The position numbers and the translations under genes were made by a program. Below the pieces are notes generated by a model. The model was not told the DNA's origin and ran no database searches. It worked only from the letters and a program-made list of their open reading frames with translations. A stretch of 57,125 nucleotides of DNA from a virus: positions 1-57,125 of the IMG/VR virus record IMGVR_UViG_3300027712_000036. One strand, written 5' to 3'. Below, piece after piece: positions 20,418 to 30,131 of the stretch (its first letter is position 1; every line of letters begins with the position of its first letter).

Positions 20418-21887
20418 TTAGTTATATTTATCCAACCACCCACCATTTTTCTTTTTCTGTGGATATTCAGTTACTGTCCTACCTTTAAATGTATATTCTT
20501 GATCTGGATACATCATTTGACGATCACCTGCATCTGAAATTCCTAATACAGGATAGTCTACCCCTTTCATTGTTATTTGATTAGAATTGATCTTTGTTAT
20601 CTCTCCAGGATGAGCCCATTGACCCATGTCATCTTCTATCACAGAACCATTCTTACTAATCATCTTTGGTTTCCAATCTAATCCATTTTGGTAATAAGTC
20701 ATTCCTCCATTCTCTTGTTTTGGAAAAATAGATTTGCCACCACTACTGATATAGTCTTCATACAACCTAGCTTCTCCTTCAAGAGTTGAAGGATTTTCAT
20801 ATATACGATCTCCAGCACCTACAAAAGACTTTTGACCTTTCTCATTAGGTTTTGATCCACTTATTAATTTACTTTTTGGAATAAATTGCAGTCCTGGATT
20901 AGACTTAATCATTTCATTCACTTGATTATCTACCTCTTGTTGCCTTCTTTCTTTAGGATTTCTTCCTGATAAAGTTTGAAGATGGTGATATTTCTCATGC
21001 TCTAACCACCAAGGATTATTTATATTTTCAACTTCACTATTAGGATCATAGTTAATTACACCATTGCTATATCCATAGTGACCTTCTGAATTTAATCCTT
21101 CAACATATTTAGGCTCTTGCCAATTTTCAACTTTTTCAGGTAGGTACTTTTTATGAATTGTTCCATTCTGTGCACTAGCTTTTGTCTTCTTAGCATATGG
21201 ACCATTAGAAGGAGCAGCACCTTGTGTACGTGCATATGTAAATCCTACAGAACCAGGGATAGAACCACCCATAGCAAAATCCTTTCCCCATCTTCTTAGA
21301 GGTGTAGGAATATCTTGTCCTTTCTCTACATAAGGATGTCTTACATTTCTTTCCCATTCATCAGCTTCTTGCCATGTTTTAAATGGACCACCAAGATGTT
21401 CTCCTGTTTTTCTAAACTCAGCACTTGCATCCTCTAAAGGATGGCCATATTTAAATGTAGGAATTAAAAAAGCAGGTTCTCCATCTTCACCACCTATAGA
21501 TTGAGCAAGTTCTGAACTAGGTACATTACTTGGAATATTTGCATATCCTATTGGTAGTTTAGAACTAGTTGGTTCAAGGAATGTAAGTTTACCACCCATT
21601 TGAAACTGTCCACCCCATGCAGGAGAATAGTTTCTTCCCTTTGTATTATATCCTACACCTACAAATCCTGGAGGATAGGATGTTGTATTATCATTATAGT
21701 TCTCTTGATGCTCTTGCATTCTTCCACCTTCTGCATATTTCTCTAACCATCCTTTTTTAGCTTGTATAGGAGCACCACCAGCTATAGCCCCAAAGAACTT
21801 ACGTTGTTTATCTGTAAGAGGATGCCCATGCACACTCTTATCATGAAGAATTTCTTTAGCTTTATTTGATGTTAGTTTCTTTGCCAT
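20418..21887 (-). CDS. Conserved phage protein with HExxH peptidase-like motif (489 aa)
   Basis: The start (KAKEILHDKSVHGHPLTDKQ, then RKFFGAIAGG) and the end (QWAHPGEITKI, PVLGISDAGD, FKGRTVTEYP) are conserved boundary segments of virion-associated proteins in crAss-like and other Bacteroidota phages. Between them, residues 297-301 read HEKYH (LEHEKYHHLQT), a full HExxH zinc-binding motif. TLEGEARLYEDY, about 75 residues later, could supply the Glu third ligand. This suggests a zincin domain carried within a structural scaffold; activity is unproven. The gene starts one base into the stop of its upstream neighbour (TAATG), indicating translational coupling. Confidence 0.6.
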   Translation of the reverse strand: MAKKLTSNKAKEILHDKSVHGHPLTDKQRKFFGAIAGGAPIQAKKGWLEKYAEGGRMQEHQENYNDNTTSYPPGFVGVGYNTKGRNYSPAWGGQFQMGGKLTFLEPTSSKLPIGYANIPSNVPSSELAQSIGGEDGEPAFLIPTFKYGHPLEDASAEFRKTGEHLGGPFKTWQEADEWERNVRHPYVEKGQDIPTPLRRWGKDFAMGGSIPGSVGFTYARTQGAAPSNGPYAKKTKASAQNGTIHKKYLPEKVENWQEPKYVEGLNSEGHYGYSNGVINYDPNSEVENINNPWWLEHEKYHHLQTLSGRNPKERRQQEVDNQVNEMIKSNPGLQFIPKSKLISGSKPNEKGQKSFVGAGDRIYENPSTLEGEARLYEDYISSGGKSIFPKQENGGMTYYQNGLDWKPKMISKNGSVIEDDMGQWAHPGEITKINSNQITMKGVDYPVLGISDAGDRQMMYPDQEYTFKGRTVTEYPQKKKNGGWLDKYN

Positions 21888-22756
21888 TATTTATAAGAGA
21901 TTTGACTTGGTGTAGTGATGAATCCTGAAACTAAATGAGCATCACTTCTATTATCTAGAATGTGTCTCACCTTTAAGAACTTAGCTCTTAGAGGTTCCTT
22001 TTTAAAAGATCTCTTGCCATAGTCCATATTTGCTTGGTTTATAATTTTATCTATAGAAAGACTTTCACAACTTGTTGTAAACAAAGGTATGGATTTATCT
22101 TTTACCATAGACCAAAATGTATTATATTGATAAAAATTATCACTCTTTGTATATGTAATTGTTTTACTATCAGCATTATATATAGGGTATTTTAAATACT
22201 CTTTTAGATTGTGTAGAGGTTTAGGAACTAGTTCTAATACACCAGAACACTGTTGTCCATTAAATAGAATAGCTTTATTAAACCATCTATCATCTGTATC
22301 TATTCTAGTATTATAGTTAAATACACCATCTACTATTTTAATATATTTATAAGCTTTTGTGTAGTCTTTTACATTTTGTAAGATTTCATCTTGAAAATCA
22401 TAAGAGAATGGATATTCTATTATATATGGTTCTATGTTTCCATAGTAGTAGTTGTAATTCACTATATCAGTTAGATGTCTCCAGATAGATGATGTATTTA
22501 TCTGTTTAAACGTCATTGCTGCTATTTGACATGTATCAAGTGTTGATATAGGGAGATTCTTTTTAACATGACATTTTCCTATAGATTCAACAATTATAAC
22601 TGTAACAGCATCATCAACTATGTATGTTATTCCCATGATAAGAGTGGTCTTTAATACATTAGTACCAAGAACATTTCCAAGATTATCGGAAATATTAAAT
22701 GGTCCAGTAACTCTATTACCAGCACTTGCTAATTTTATGATTATTGTTTTTGACAT
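21887..22756 (-). CDS. Tail-associated protein with N-terminal beta-sandwich adaptor (289 aa)
   Basis: Residues 1-65 (GPFNISDNLG, then a strand-rich segment ending ESIGKC) resemble the N-terminus of the 399-aa fibre protein at 33679-34878 (GPFALFSDVDG ending QSVSGC). Both look like a small beta-sandwich attachment domain common in crAss tail proteins. The remainder is rich in Tyr/Asn/Ile and is not recognised; it contains a YNYYYGNIEPYIIEYPFSYD segment seen in tail-region proteins of related phages. It lies between the muzzle-type genes and the 489-aa virion protein, with 10 bases to its upstream neighbour, so it is probably a distal tail component. Function inferred from context only. Confidence 0.5.
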   Translation of the reverse strand: MSKTIIIKLASAGNRVTGPFNISDNLGNVLGTNVLKTTLIMGITYIVDDAVTVIIVESIGKCHVKKNLPISTLDTCQIAAMTFKQINTSSIWRHLTDIVNYNYYYGNIEPYIIEYPFSYDFQDEILQNVKDYTKAYKYIKIVDGVFNYNTRIDTDDRWFNKAILFNGQQCSGVLELVPKPLHNLKEYLKYPIYNADSKTITYTKSDNFYQYNTFWSMVKDKSIPLFTTSCESLSIDKIINQANMDYGKRSFKKEPLRAKFLKVRHILDNRSDAHLVSGFITTPSQISYK

Positions 22757-22766
22757 AGTTTAATTA

Positions 22767-25226
22767 TTAAGAACATCCTCCACTTGGTGTTGTTACCACT
22801 CCACCAGATATTTCATATATAGTAACATATACACCTGTAGGTTTACCATTTACATCAAGATCACTTTGTATTTTAAAGTTATTTACACCATCTAGACTAT
22901 CTGTAATTGTTACAGCATTGTGGAAGAAATGGAAAGCTTGATAATTAGGAGAATTATAATACCAACCATTAGTTAAAGGAGCAGCATACACTGGTGAATA
23001 TGGAGCAATATGATCACCACCAGCTGCTGAATAAAGAAAAGTAACTACAGGTGCTGTTTGTTCATAATAGTAAGCAGCTTGAAACTTAACTGTTGTTGTT
23101 GTTCCTATAACCACTTTATTAGTTACACTTGCTGCATAATTATTATTTTGCTGCAAAAGATCAAGAGCAGCACAACTACCAGCACATGCTCCCACTGTTG
23201 CAAAGAAAGGTGATCCATCAACTGCAGTTATAGTGAATGACATTGTTTGAGCAATAGAATCAAATGTCACAGGAGTGAGATAGTGCATCATATATGCATC
23301 ACGACTTGTTCTTGTATCACCACAATTATCATTAAGATATTTAGTAACAAATGTCTGAAGGAATCTATAATAGTTAATATCAGATGAAGGTGGTGTAGGA
23401 CCTGCTGGTGTTACCCATGCTATATTATCATTATACTCAGATTGATATTTATTATAGTCAGTTATACTACTAAACTGGAATACAAAACTTGGTCCTGTTT
23501 TAGTTACAGTGATAGTTCCTGCTGCTTGTACACAGGTTTCATTATAATTATGAATATGATTTCCATAAGAACAAGACTGTTGTCCATTACTAAATGATTG
23601 TGAAAAAGTTGGAGTAATATTTGTTACTCCATTAGTGTCATAACTAGTAACTAGATATTTATAACGATCTGTAGTTTTATTATCATTGAATGTTGAAAAT
23701 CCATAAGTAAGATTATATGCACAAAGTCCTGTGCTATATGTCATCACTGCACTACATGGATCTATTACAGCCTTTGTCCATGATGTATCAAATGTTGTTA
23801 AACATGCAAAATATGCTGTCCAGTTTGTATTTGGATTAGTTGGAGCAATATATCCAGCTGTAATATCAATTAATATATAATCCCCTACTGCATAAGTTAT
23901 TGCTGTAAGATCTATAATATATTTACTATAAGATTGATTAACTTTTTTAATTACTCCTGTAAAATCAGTTGCTGGTATATCTGTTCCAATTGCAAAGTCT
24001 TGCATTAAAGTAGATGTAGCATTTAAAGGACTAACGTATGTGAATGTTATTCTATCAGATATAATATTTCCAGCAAAATACCATGCCATATATTGTGTAG
24101 ATCCATCAGAATTAAGATCAAATCCTAATGATTTACTAGCATCTGAAGGACTTGAAACACCATTAGTGTAATTAAATTTATGTGTGTATTGTTCAAATCC
24201 AACATCTGTATTTGTACCATTTGAACAATTTAAGTTAAGTACATTAATTGGTGTAAGACATGTTGCAAGATCACTAGCATATGAAGCTCCTGGAGTTATA
24301 GTAGAAGTGTATTTTATACTATCCAAATAAGCATATCTTATTATAGGAATCCAAGATCCTCCTATAGAAGGTCTTGCACTTGCTCCTGTGAAAGGATGAA
24401 ACTGTTGTATAGCTGGATCTGTATTTCCAGTGTTACCAGATGTAAACTCTATAGGGTTAAGTATACTATCAACATACCAATCAATTACATAATTACCAAG
24501 TGTACATAGACTAGAAGTCATATTACCAACACTTAATAAACCAACACCATTATCTATAAAATCAGTTAATATTGGAGCACAATCAACACATTTAGCAAAG
24601 TTTTGTACTGTGGTTGATGTACTAGTTGTTGTAGGTGGTATAGTGGTTGTTGTACTTGTTGTAGAAGTTGTACTAGTGGTTGATGTAGTGCTAGTGCTAG
24701 TAGAAGAAGTGCTTGTTGATGTACTGGTGCTTGTTGATGTGCTAGTGCTACTTGTTGATGTTGTTGTTGGAGGAACAGTAGTGGATGTAGAACTAGTTGA
24801 TGTACTAGTAGAAGTAGAACTTGTACTAGTAGATGTAGATGTTGATGTGCTAGTGGAAGTACTAGTTGAACTACTACTTGTTGTTGTTGTAGTGGGGGTT
24901 GGAGGAAGTTTAATAACAAAACCTTCCAATACACAATCTATAAACACTGTTGTTGTAGAAGTTGTTGTTCCTGGTTTTAAATTACTTGTTGTAGAAGTTG
25001 TTAGTGTACAAGGAACTTCTGATATTGCAAGAAGTTCAAGATCACATCCTCCATTAAGTCCTGAATAAAAGAAGTTATTCTCACCTATATAAAAGTTTGG
25101 GATGTAGCTATGGAAGCTCACCCAACTTTTGGTGTTCATATTAAATGATAGTGTCCAAGACTTGTTACAGAAATAATTAAGATCTGTAAGTTCTACCACT
25201 TTTCTTCTTTTGATTGTTTCTGACAT
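22767..25226 (-). CDS. Detached C-terminal muzzle segment fused to a Thr/Ser-linked tail domain (819 aa)
   Basis: Residues 14-60 (DLNYFCNKSWTLSF, SWVSFHSYIPNFYI, NNFFYSGLNGGCD) are the segment that in crAss-like phages ends the P22 gp10-like tail stabilisation protein. Here it opens a separate gene 12 bases after the end of that protein's own reading frame. Next come two short Thr-rich stretches (73-94) and a long Thr/Ser linker (110-207). A beta-rich C-terminal region of about 610 residues with scattered cysteines follows, not recognised but suited to receptor binding. No transmembrane segment. It is probably a tail-tip protein working with the 1630-aa muzzle protein. The homology claim rests on remembered family motifs and should be tested by profile search. 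Confidence 0.6.
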   Translation of the reverse strand: MSETIKRRKVVELTDLNYFCNKSWTLSFNMNTKSWVSFHSYIPNFYIGENNFFYSGLNGGCDLELLAISEVPCTLTTSTTSNLKPGTTTSTTTVFIDCVLEGFVIKLPPTPTTTTTSSSSTSTSTSTSTSTSTSTSSTSTSTSTSSTSTTVPPTTTSTSSTSTSTSTSTSTSTSSTSTSTTSTTSTTSTTSTTTTIPPTTTSTSTTVQNFAKCVDCAPILTDFIDNGVGLLSVGNMTSSLCTLGNYVIDWYVDSILNPIEFTSGNTGNTDPAIQQFHPFTGASARPSIGGSWIPIIRYAYLDSIKYTSTITPGASYASDLATCLTPINVLNLNCSNGTNTDVGFEQYTHKFNYTNGVSSPSDASKSLGFDLNSDGSTQYMAWYFAGNIISDRITFTYVSPLNATSTLMQDFAIGTDIPATDFTGVIKKVNQSYSKYIIDLTAITYAVGDYILIDITAGYIAPTNPNTNWTAYFACLTTFDTSWTKAVIDPCSAVMTYSTGLCAYNLTYGFSTFNDNKTTDRYKYLVTSYDTNGVTNITPTFSQSFSNGQQSCSYGNHIHNYNETCVQAAGTITVTKTGPSFVFQFSSITDYNKYQSEYNDNIAWVTPAGPTPPSSDINYYRFLQTFVTKYLNDNCGDTRTSRDAYMMHYLTPVTFDSIAQTMSFTITAVDGSPFFATVGACAGSCAALDLLQQNNNYAASVTNKVVIGTTTTVKFQAAYYYEQTAPVVTFLYSAAGGDHIAPYSPVYAAPLTNGWYYNSPNYQAFHFFHNAVTITDSLDGVNNFKIQSDLDVNGKPTGVYVTIYEISGGVVTTPSGGCS
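24606..24899 (-). repeat. Thr/Ser-codon low-complexity repeat (linker of the 819-aa tail protein)
   Basis: About 98 residues of alternating Thr and Ser interrupted by VPPTTT and IPPTTT. In DNA it is a run of near-identical 6-base units (plus strand: variants of gatgta, gttgat, ctagtg). The same units occur in four other structural genes of this window, giving homologous stretches for recombination. Antisense Val/Leu/Asp-rich frames through it are artefacts. Confidence 0.85.
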
Positions 25227-25238
25227 TCTATTTTATTA

Positions 25239-28200
25239 TTATGGTGGTGGTTGTTGAGTACAAGCATCTACACAAGTTGCATGTGCAAATGGAATCATTA
25301 TATATCCAGCAGGACCTGAAGTTCCTGAAATCACTTTATAAGCTATTGTATCAACAAATCCTTCTATTCTAAAATAAGAACCTATTGGTAGTGTAAATGG
25401 ATCAGCTGTAGTTACCACTACAGTTCCTGTAGGTGAAGAACATCCTAATGGTGCAGTGCATTCATAAGTTTCTGCAGTGTATGAAAAACTATAAACTGGA
25501 CCAGCAGTTGTTGTAGTTGTTGTTGTGCTAGTGCTTGTAGAACTTGTAGAACTAGTGGTTGTAGAAGTAGAACTAGAACTAGTTGTTGTTGTACTGCTAG
25601 CTGGGAAGAATGGAAGTTCTTCTTCTATATAAAATTCTTTTGTCTCAGGATCATATTTAACTCTATCATCTACAGGAATATAATCTAGTTTTGTTATGAT
25701 GACACGATCATATTTAGAATCATATACACCATGAAGTCCTATTCCATTAAAATGATTATCTATATCAACATTAGGAAAATATCTAAGAATTTCAAAAGCC
25801 AAATGATCTGTAAAGAATCTATTCATTCCTGAACCAAATGCAGAAAGATCTGTTGCTTGGTTACCAGCTATTAGAAACACTTGTCCTCTTTTAGCATCAG
25901 CACTGATTTGTCCCTGAGGAATCTTTAAAAGAAACTTATGTTGACTTCCTACATATCCAAGATCTGTTTCTGCAAAATCAATTGGAGGAGAACTCTTGAA
26001 CAATGTACTATTTCCTAAATAAGCAGCCTGTGGATTACTTGTATCCACTGTAAGAAGAGTGTTATATAAAAGACTCTTGTTTTCAAATCTAGCTAACACT
26101 GCTCTGTTCTGTATACCATCTAATGAAGTGAGCTTACCAAAGTTTTGAGGAAAATCAAAATATGATGCAGCACCATAGTTTAACCAGGCATTCACTTTAT
26201 TATTAGGATTGGAATCTTGAGAATCAGAATATATTGCTCTGAATGGATAGTTTGTAAAACAAAGTTGTGCTTTCCAGTCTGGAGGAAGATGTGAAAAATA
26301 ATCTTCTTTATTCTGTTTAGAGAATGTTACATTATAATAGTAGGTGTTATCTTGTTGTATTGTTACAAAGCTTTCCTGAACCCAATCATCAGGAATACTT
26401 GTGCTTACATGAGGCCAGAAATCTCCTTCTTTATTATTAAATGCCTGTCTAAGATTTACATTATATGAACTTTCACAATAGAAATTAGGAACACCATATG
26501 CAAACAGATACATCTTTCCATCATAGAAAGTTCTATTAAAACTTCCTGATACAAGATTTTGTGTATTTGGACAATCAAATCTATGTGCTTTATATGAAAT
26601 AATATTTAAAAGATTTGTACTACTTTGATTTACATAATAATCATCTAAATTAGATCTTGATGAAAACCAATATCTAGGATAGGCAACATTACCTATTTCA
26701 TCATAGAATATGTCTGAATCATCAGGAGCATTTACACGATTGTCTATAAAGAATGGAAGCTTTGTTTTAAATGCAAATCTTGTAATAAATGTATCACCAC
26801 CAAACACTGTATCAATACTACTACCTACAACAGGATCAATACTTCTTTGAAATCCTGTATCAATTGTTTCATAAGAATACATCTGTCCCCATTGGTTGAC
26901 AAATATATTCTTCAATGATCCATAGTATGAAACTACAGTGATGTCTTCTTCTTTTCCAGGATTTACACAATTTCCTTTTTCAGAAATTATAAATCTTGAA
27001 TTATCAGATATAACAGAACTTCCTGCAAAAATCAAACTAGGTGTTTCACTAGGATAGGGAAGAGAAGGAGTGGGACCAGTAATATTTGCAAATCCTGAAG
27101 ATGTGATAGTTATAGAATAATTAATACTTCCTGATACAAATATAGGATAGGTTGTTGAATCATAACTGCTACAAACACCTGGAGTAACAAGTACATTTTG
27201 TTGTCCAGTGGTAGGATTTGTTATATTAAATAGTGATGTAACAAGTATATTATTATTACAAATTTGATAGGTGTCATATGGTATTAGAAAATCATCAACT
27301 TTATCTGTTGTTTTTATATAAACAGAAGACTCTCTATTCCAATTATTGATGTTATGATTGTCACCAATACTTTGAACACCAGGTATAATATATTGAGCTA
27401 TATCAACAGTTCTTTGTTTTACACCAATGTTATTCTGTATATCAGCACTGTAGTCATAACTAGCTATAGAGTTGAATGAATATGTATAGTTTCTTCTTGT
27501 TATTCCATTTATGTATATTGCTAAATATGCCTGGTATGCTGTGAACATTGCTGATGCACTAAAACTAGATCCTGTTCCTGTAATTGCACCTAATGCAGCA
27601 CTTGAATCTAAAGCATCTTGTTGAGCCTCCTTGGTAAGAAGTTTATACAATGCATGATTTTTCACTTGTACAAAGTGTGCACTTCCAGCACCAAACATTA
27701 CATTCTCTAGTTTAAGAATATTTCCTAAGAATGGTTGTCCAAAAGATGTTTCAGGAGAGTTGAATACATGTCTATATTTTTGATCATCACTTTCAAAACC
27801 ATATAGATAGTCTTCATCTGAACCACAATTTAGTGGACCTCTAACTTTATTAAGTTCAGTTATTGTTGATATACTGGATAGTGTAGGAAAAGTGACTTGT
27901 ATAGGCTTAATTGTTGATGCAACATCAGGATAACCAGGTGATCCTGTACATGTATAATCAGGAATAACTATTGTTCTAAATCCATTATCTGTAGGACCTG
28001 TTCTAAAAGGAGTGATATAACTAAATAAAAGATTGATATTAAAAATAGGATTAAAAATAATATGAGTATTACAAATTCTCCATACACTATAATCAGCTAT
28101 AGAAACTGTAGCAGTGGTGTTAAGAGTTGGAATAGGTAGGTCAATTGAACAAAGATAAAAAACACCATCTGCTAAAAGAAATGGTTTAGTAGCTGCTTGA

Positions 28201-30131
28201 TTAGTGTCACAATCTACATAATTTATTGTACCATCGGCAGATGGTGTAATCATGTAAGAAGTACAATCTATAGAATATGAATTACTTGTAGCAAGTAGAA
28301 AAGGATCTTTCTTAATGTCATTATATGGATAGTTGGGATAGTAGTAGTCTGTTTGTTCTCTTGTATACTTTCCTACATTTCTAAGAATACCTTTTGCTAC
28401 AATAGATTTATTTGTACCACGATTACCCCTTACAATCTTGAATGCAACAATATCATTCTTCTGATCACTAGTGAGAGATGATATAGTTATTAGTCGTCTA
28501 ATTTGTTCAAGATCCACTCTAACTCCAATAGGGAATATAGCATCATTTTGCATCACAGGAGTGATTGGTCCAGATACACTATATGTAGGAGATTCATATA
28601 TGGGGCTTACAAGAACATCAGGAAACTTATGATGTCTTATAGGAGTGTCTGAAAGATCTCCCCATACATCTGTATTACAAGGATAGAGTTCTGTTGATTC
28701 CCAATAAGCAAAATCACCATATTGGTAAGCTCCTTTATATCCTGTTCCTCCTGTATATTCTGGAGCATATCCTGTAACATTTGCTGTGTTATATATTTTC
28801 CAATAAGGACTATATCCTATTCCTCCCACCTCATAATCAGGCTCACCAATAAAATCAGGATTTGTATCTGCTACATCAGGAATGTTTTCATTATTGTTTC
28901 TAGTTCTACCAGGAATATGAAAACCATCTGTTTGTTTACCATTTCTTAAAAGAAACACTATTTCAAATGCATAAACCTCATCTCTTAGATATCCTCTAAA
29001 ATTTGTAGCATTTATCTCATCTGAATAGTCTTCTGTATTTGGAATTCTATATGTCTGCCAACCAAGAGTTATTTGACTAGCAATACTTTGATAGTTAATC
29101 CTATCTATAGATGTAAGATCGTCCCATACAAGAACATCTTGAACTGTTGTAAGATCTTGAGCAATATCATAATAAGGATATTTCTCATAGATGTCACTTG
29201 TGGTTAAACGTATTTGTGTTTGATTCTGACCAGTGTATGTAATATTTCTTTCTATTTTATCAATAAAATATGTACCAACTAATTCTACAGAAGTGATGTC
29301 ATTTATTGTTTTAATTACAGCAATGTTGAAATATTGAAACTGTCCTGTAGCATCTAAGTTAGTGACATTTAATACAATAGACTTACCCACCTCATAATTA
29401 AAATTAGGTGTGGTAAGTTGTATATTTGCAATTGGTGTAGGATTGGTTATAGAATAGTAGGAAGTGTAAGGATTACCTGAAGCATCTGAATACTGAATAG
29501 CAAATTGATATGTACCAGCAATAAGGGCTCCACCAGTTGTAACATCTGTTACATTTAATTGAGGAATTTCAAAGTTGGGTTGTAATTTTAATTGATTACA
29601 ATCAACTTCAGTGGTTGGTGTTGGATCACATAATTCAGATCCAGGTCTTAGGATGTAAGGAATCATATCAATATCCAACCATCTTCTAGGATTGAATCCA
29701 TCTGTCCAATAAATCTCTGTAGTGCAGTTTGTAATCTTATGTACAATTTTATGTATAGGATATTGTATATTAAAATTAAGACATGGAGCATCTATGAGAG
29801 GTCTGTATATACAATCATTGTTCTCCATATATCCTATCTGAGATTCTGATGTATCAGAGTTTGCTAAGAAGAATATGTGTTTATTTTTTTCATTTATAAA
29901 ATGTGTACCTATTAACTGATAGCCCATAGGAAACTCTAAACATAATTCATTACCTGGCTCATTCTGATAGTTAACAGAATTAGAGTCAAAGTTTTCAACA
30001 GCTGCATTTAATGCATAAGTGAGCATACCCTTAGGAACTTGATTTACGGAATTATCCATATTCATCCCTGTAGTAGCTGTATTATATTCAATCTTAATAT
30101 TACCTTGATTAGTTGTTTCTTCTCCAGCCAT
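25239..30131 (-). CDS. Tail stabilisation / muzzle protein, P22 gp10-like (1630 aa)
   Basis: It directly follows the gp4-like tail tube gene (23-base overlap). The N-terminal part (FPMGYQLIGTHFINEKNKH, then IYWTDGFNPRRWLDID near 140-160) has the pattern of the crAss homologue of P22 gp10, which closes the tail and forms the muzzle of phiCrAss001. The beta-rich body runs to about 1500, where GLHGVYDSKYDRVIITKLDY and DPETKEFYI mark the usual approach to the C-terminal region. The canonical end is then replaced by a Thr/Ser linker (about 1509-1543) and an 87-residue Cys-containing beta domain. The missing end starts the next gene. The protein is cytoplasmically made and assembled into the tail; there is no signal peptide. 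Strong assignment by position and family pattern. Confidence 0.85.
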   Translation of the reverse strand: MAGEETTNQGNIKIEYNTATTGMNMDNSVNQVPKGMLTYALNAAVENFDSNSVNYQNEPGNELCLEFPMGYQLIGTHFINEKNKHIFFLANSDTSESQIGYMENNDCIYRPLIDAPCLNFNIQYPIHKIVHKITNCTTEIYWTDGFNPRRWLDIDMIPYILRPGSELCDPTPTTEVDCNQLKLQPNFEIPQLNVTDVTTGGALIAGTYQFAIQYSDASGNPYTSYYSITNPTPIANIQLTTPNFNYEVGKSIVLNVTNLDATGQFQYFNIAVIKTINDITSVELVGTYFIDKIERNITYTGQNQTQIRLTTSDIYEKYPYYDIAQDLTTVQDVLVWDDLTSIDRINYQSIASQITLGWQTYRIPNTEDYSDEINATNFRGYLRDEVYAFEIVFLLRNGKQTDGFHIPGRTRNNNENIPDVADTNPDFIGEPDYEVGGIGYSPYWKIYNTANVTGYAPEYTGGTGYKGAYQYGDFAYWESTELYPCNTDVWGDLSDTPIRHHKFPDVLVSPIYESPTYSVSGPITPVMQNDAIFPIGVRVDLEQIRRLITISSLTSDQKNDIVAFKIVRGNRGTNKSIVAKGILRNVGKYTREQTDYYYPNYPYNDIKKDPFLLATSNSYSIDCTSYMITPSADGTINYVDCDTNQAATKPFLLADGVFYLCSIDLPIPTLNTTATVSIADYSVWRICNTHIIFNPIFNINLLFSYITPFRTGPTDNGFRTIVIPDYTCTGSPGYPDVASTIKPIQVTFPTLSSISTITELNKVRGPLNCGSDEDYLYGFESDDQKYRHVFNSPETSFGQPFLGNILKLENVMFGAGSAHFVQVKNHALYKLLTKEAQQDALDSSAALGAITGTGSSFSASAMFTAYQAYLAIYINGITRRNYTYSFNSIASYDYSADIQNNIGVKQRTVDIAQYIIPGVQSIGDNHNINNWNRESSVYIKTTDKVDDFLIPYDTYQICNNNILVTSLFNITNPTTGQQNVLVTPGVCSSYDSTTYPIFVSGSINYSITITSSGFANITGPTPSLPYPSETPSLIFAGSSVISDNSRFIISEKGNCVNPGKEEDITVVSYYGSLKNIFVNQWGQMYSYETIDTGFQRSIDPVVGSSIDTVFGGDTFITRFAFKTKLPFFIDNRVNAPDDSDIFYDEIGNVAYPRYWFSSRSNLDDYYVNQSSTNLLNIISYKAHRFDCPNTQNLVSGSFNRTFYDGKMYLFAYGVPNFYCESSYNVNLRQAFNNKEGDFWPHVSTSIPDDWVQESFVTIQQDNTYYYNVTFSKQNKEDYFSHLPPDWKAQLCFTNYPFRAIYSDSQDSNPNNKVNAWLNYGAASYFDFPQNFGKLTSLDGIQNRAVLARFENKSLLYNTLLTVDTSNPQAAYLGNSTLFKSSPPIDFAETDLGYVGSQHKFLLKIPQGQISADAKRGQVFLIAGNQATDLSAFGSGMNRFFTDHLAFEILRYFPNVDIDNHFNGIGLHGVYDSKYDRVIITKLDYIPVDDRVKYDPETKEFYIEEELPFFPASSTTTTSSSSTSTTTSSTSSTSTSTTTTTTTAGPVYSFSYTAETYECTAPLGCSSPTGTVVVTTADPFTLPIGSYFRIEGFVDTIAYKVISGTSGPAGYIMIPFAHATCVDACTQQPPP
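25500..25606 (-). repeat. Thr/Ser-codon repeat near the muzzle protein C-terminus
   Basis: About 35 codons of Thr and Ser, built from the same 6-base units as the other linker repeats, joining the muzzle body to an added 87-residue domain. Confidence 0.8.

Noticed and set aside
24566-25068. Long open frames antisense or frame-shifted through the Thr/Ser repeats (Val/Leu/Asp-rich or Leu/Gln/His-rich)
   Set aside because: They arise from the 6-base repeat, which lacks stops in most frames. The same artefact is seen at 34448-34687 and 35468-35743.
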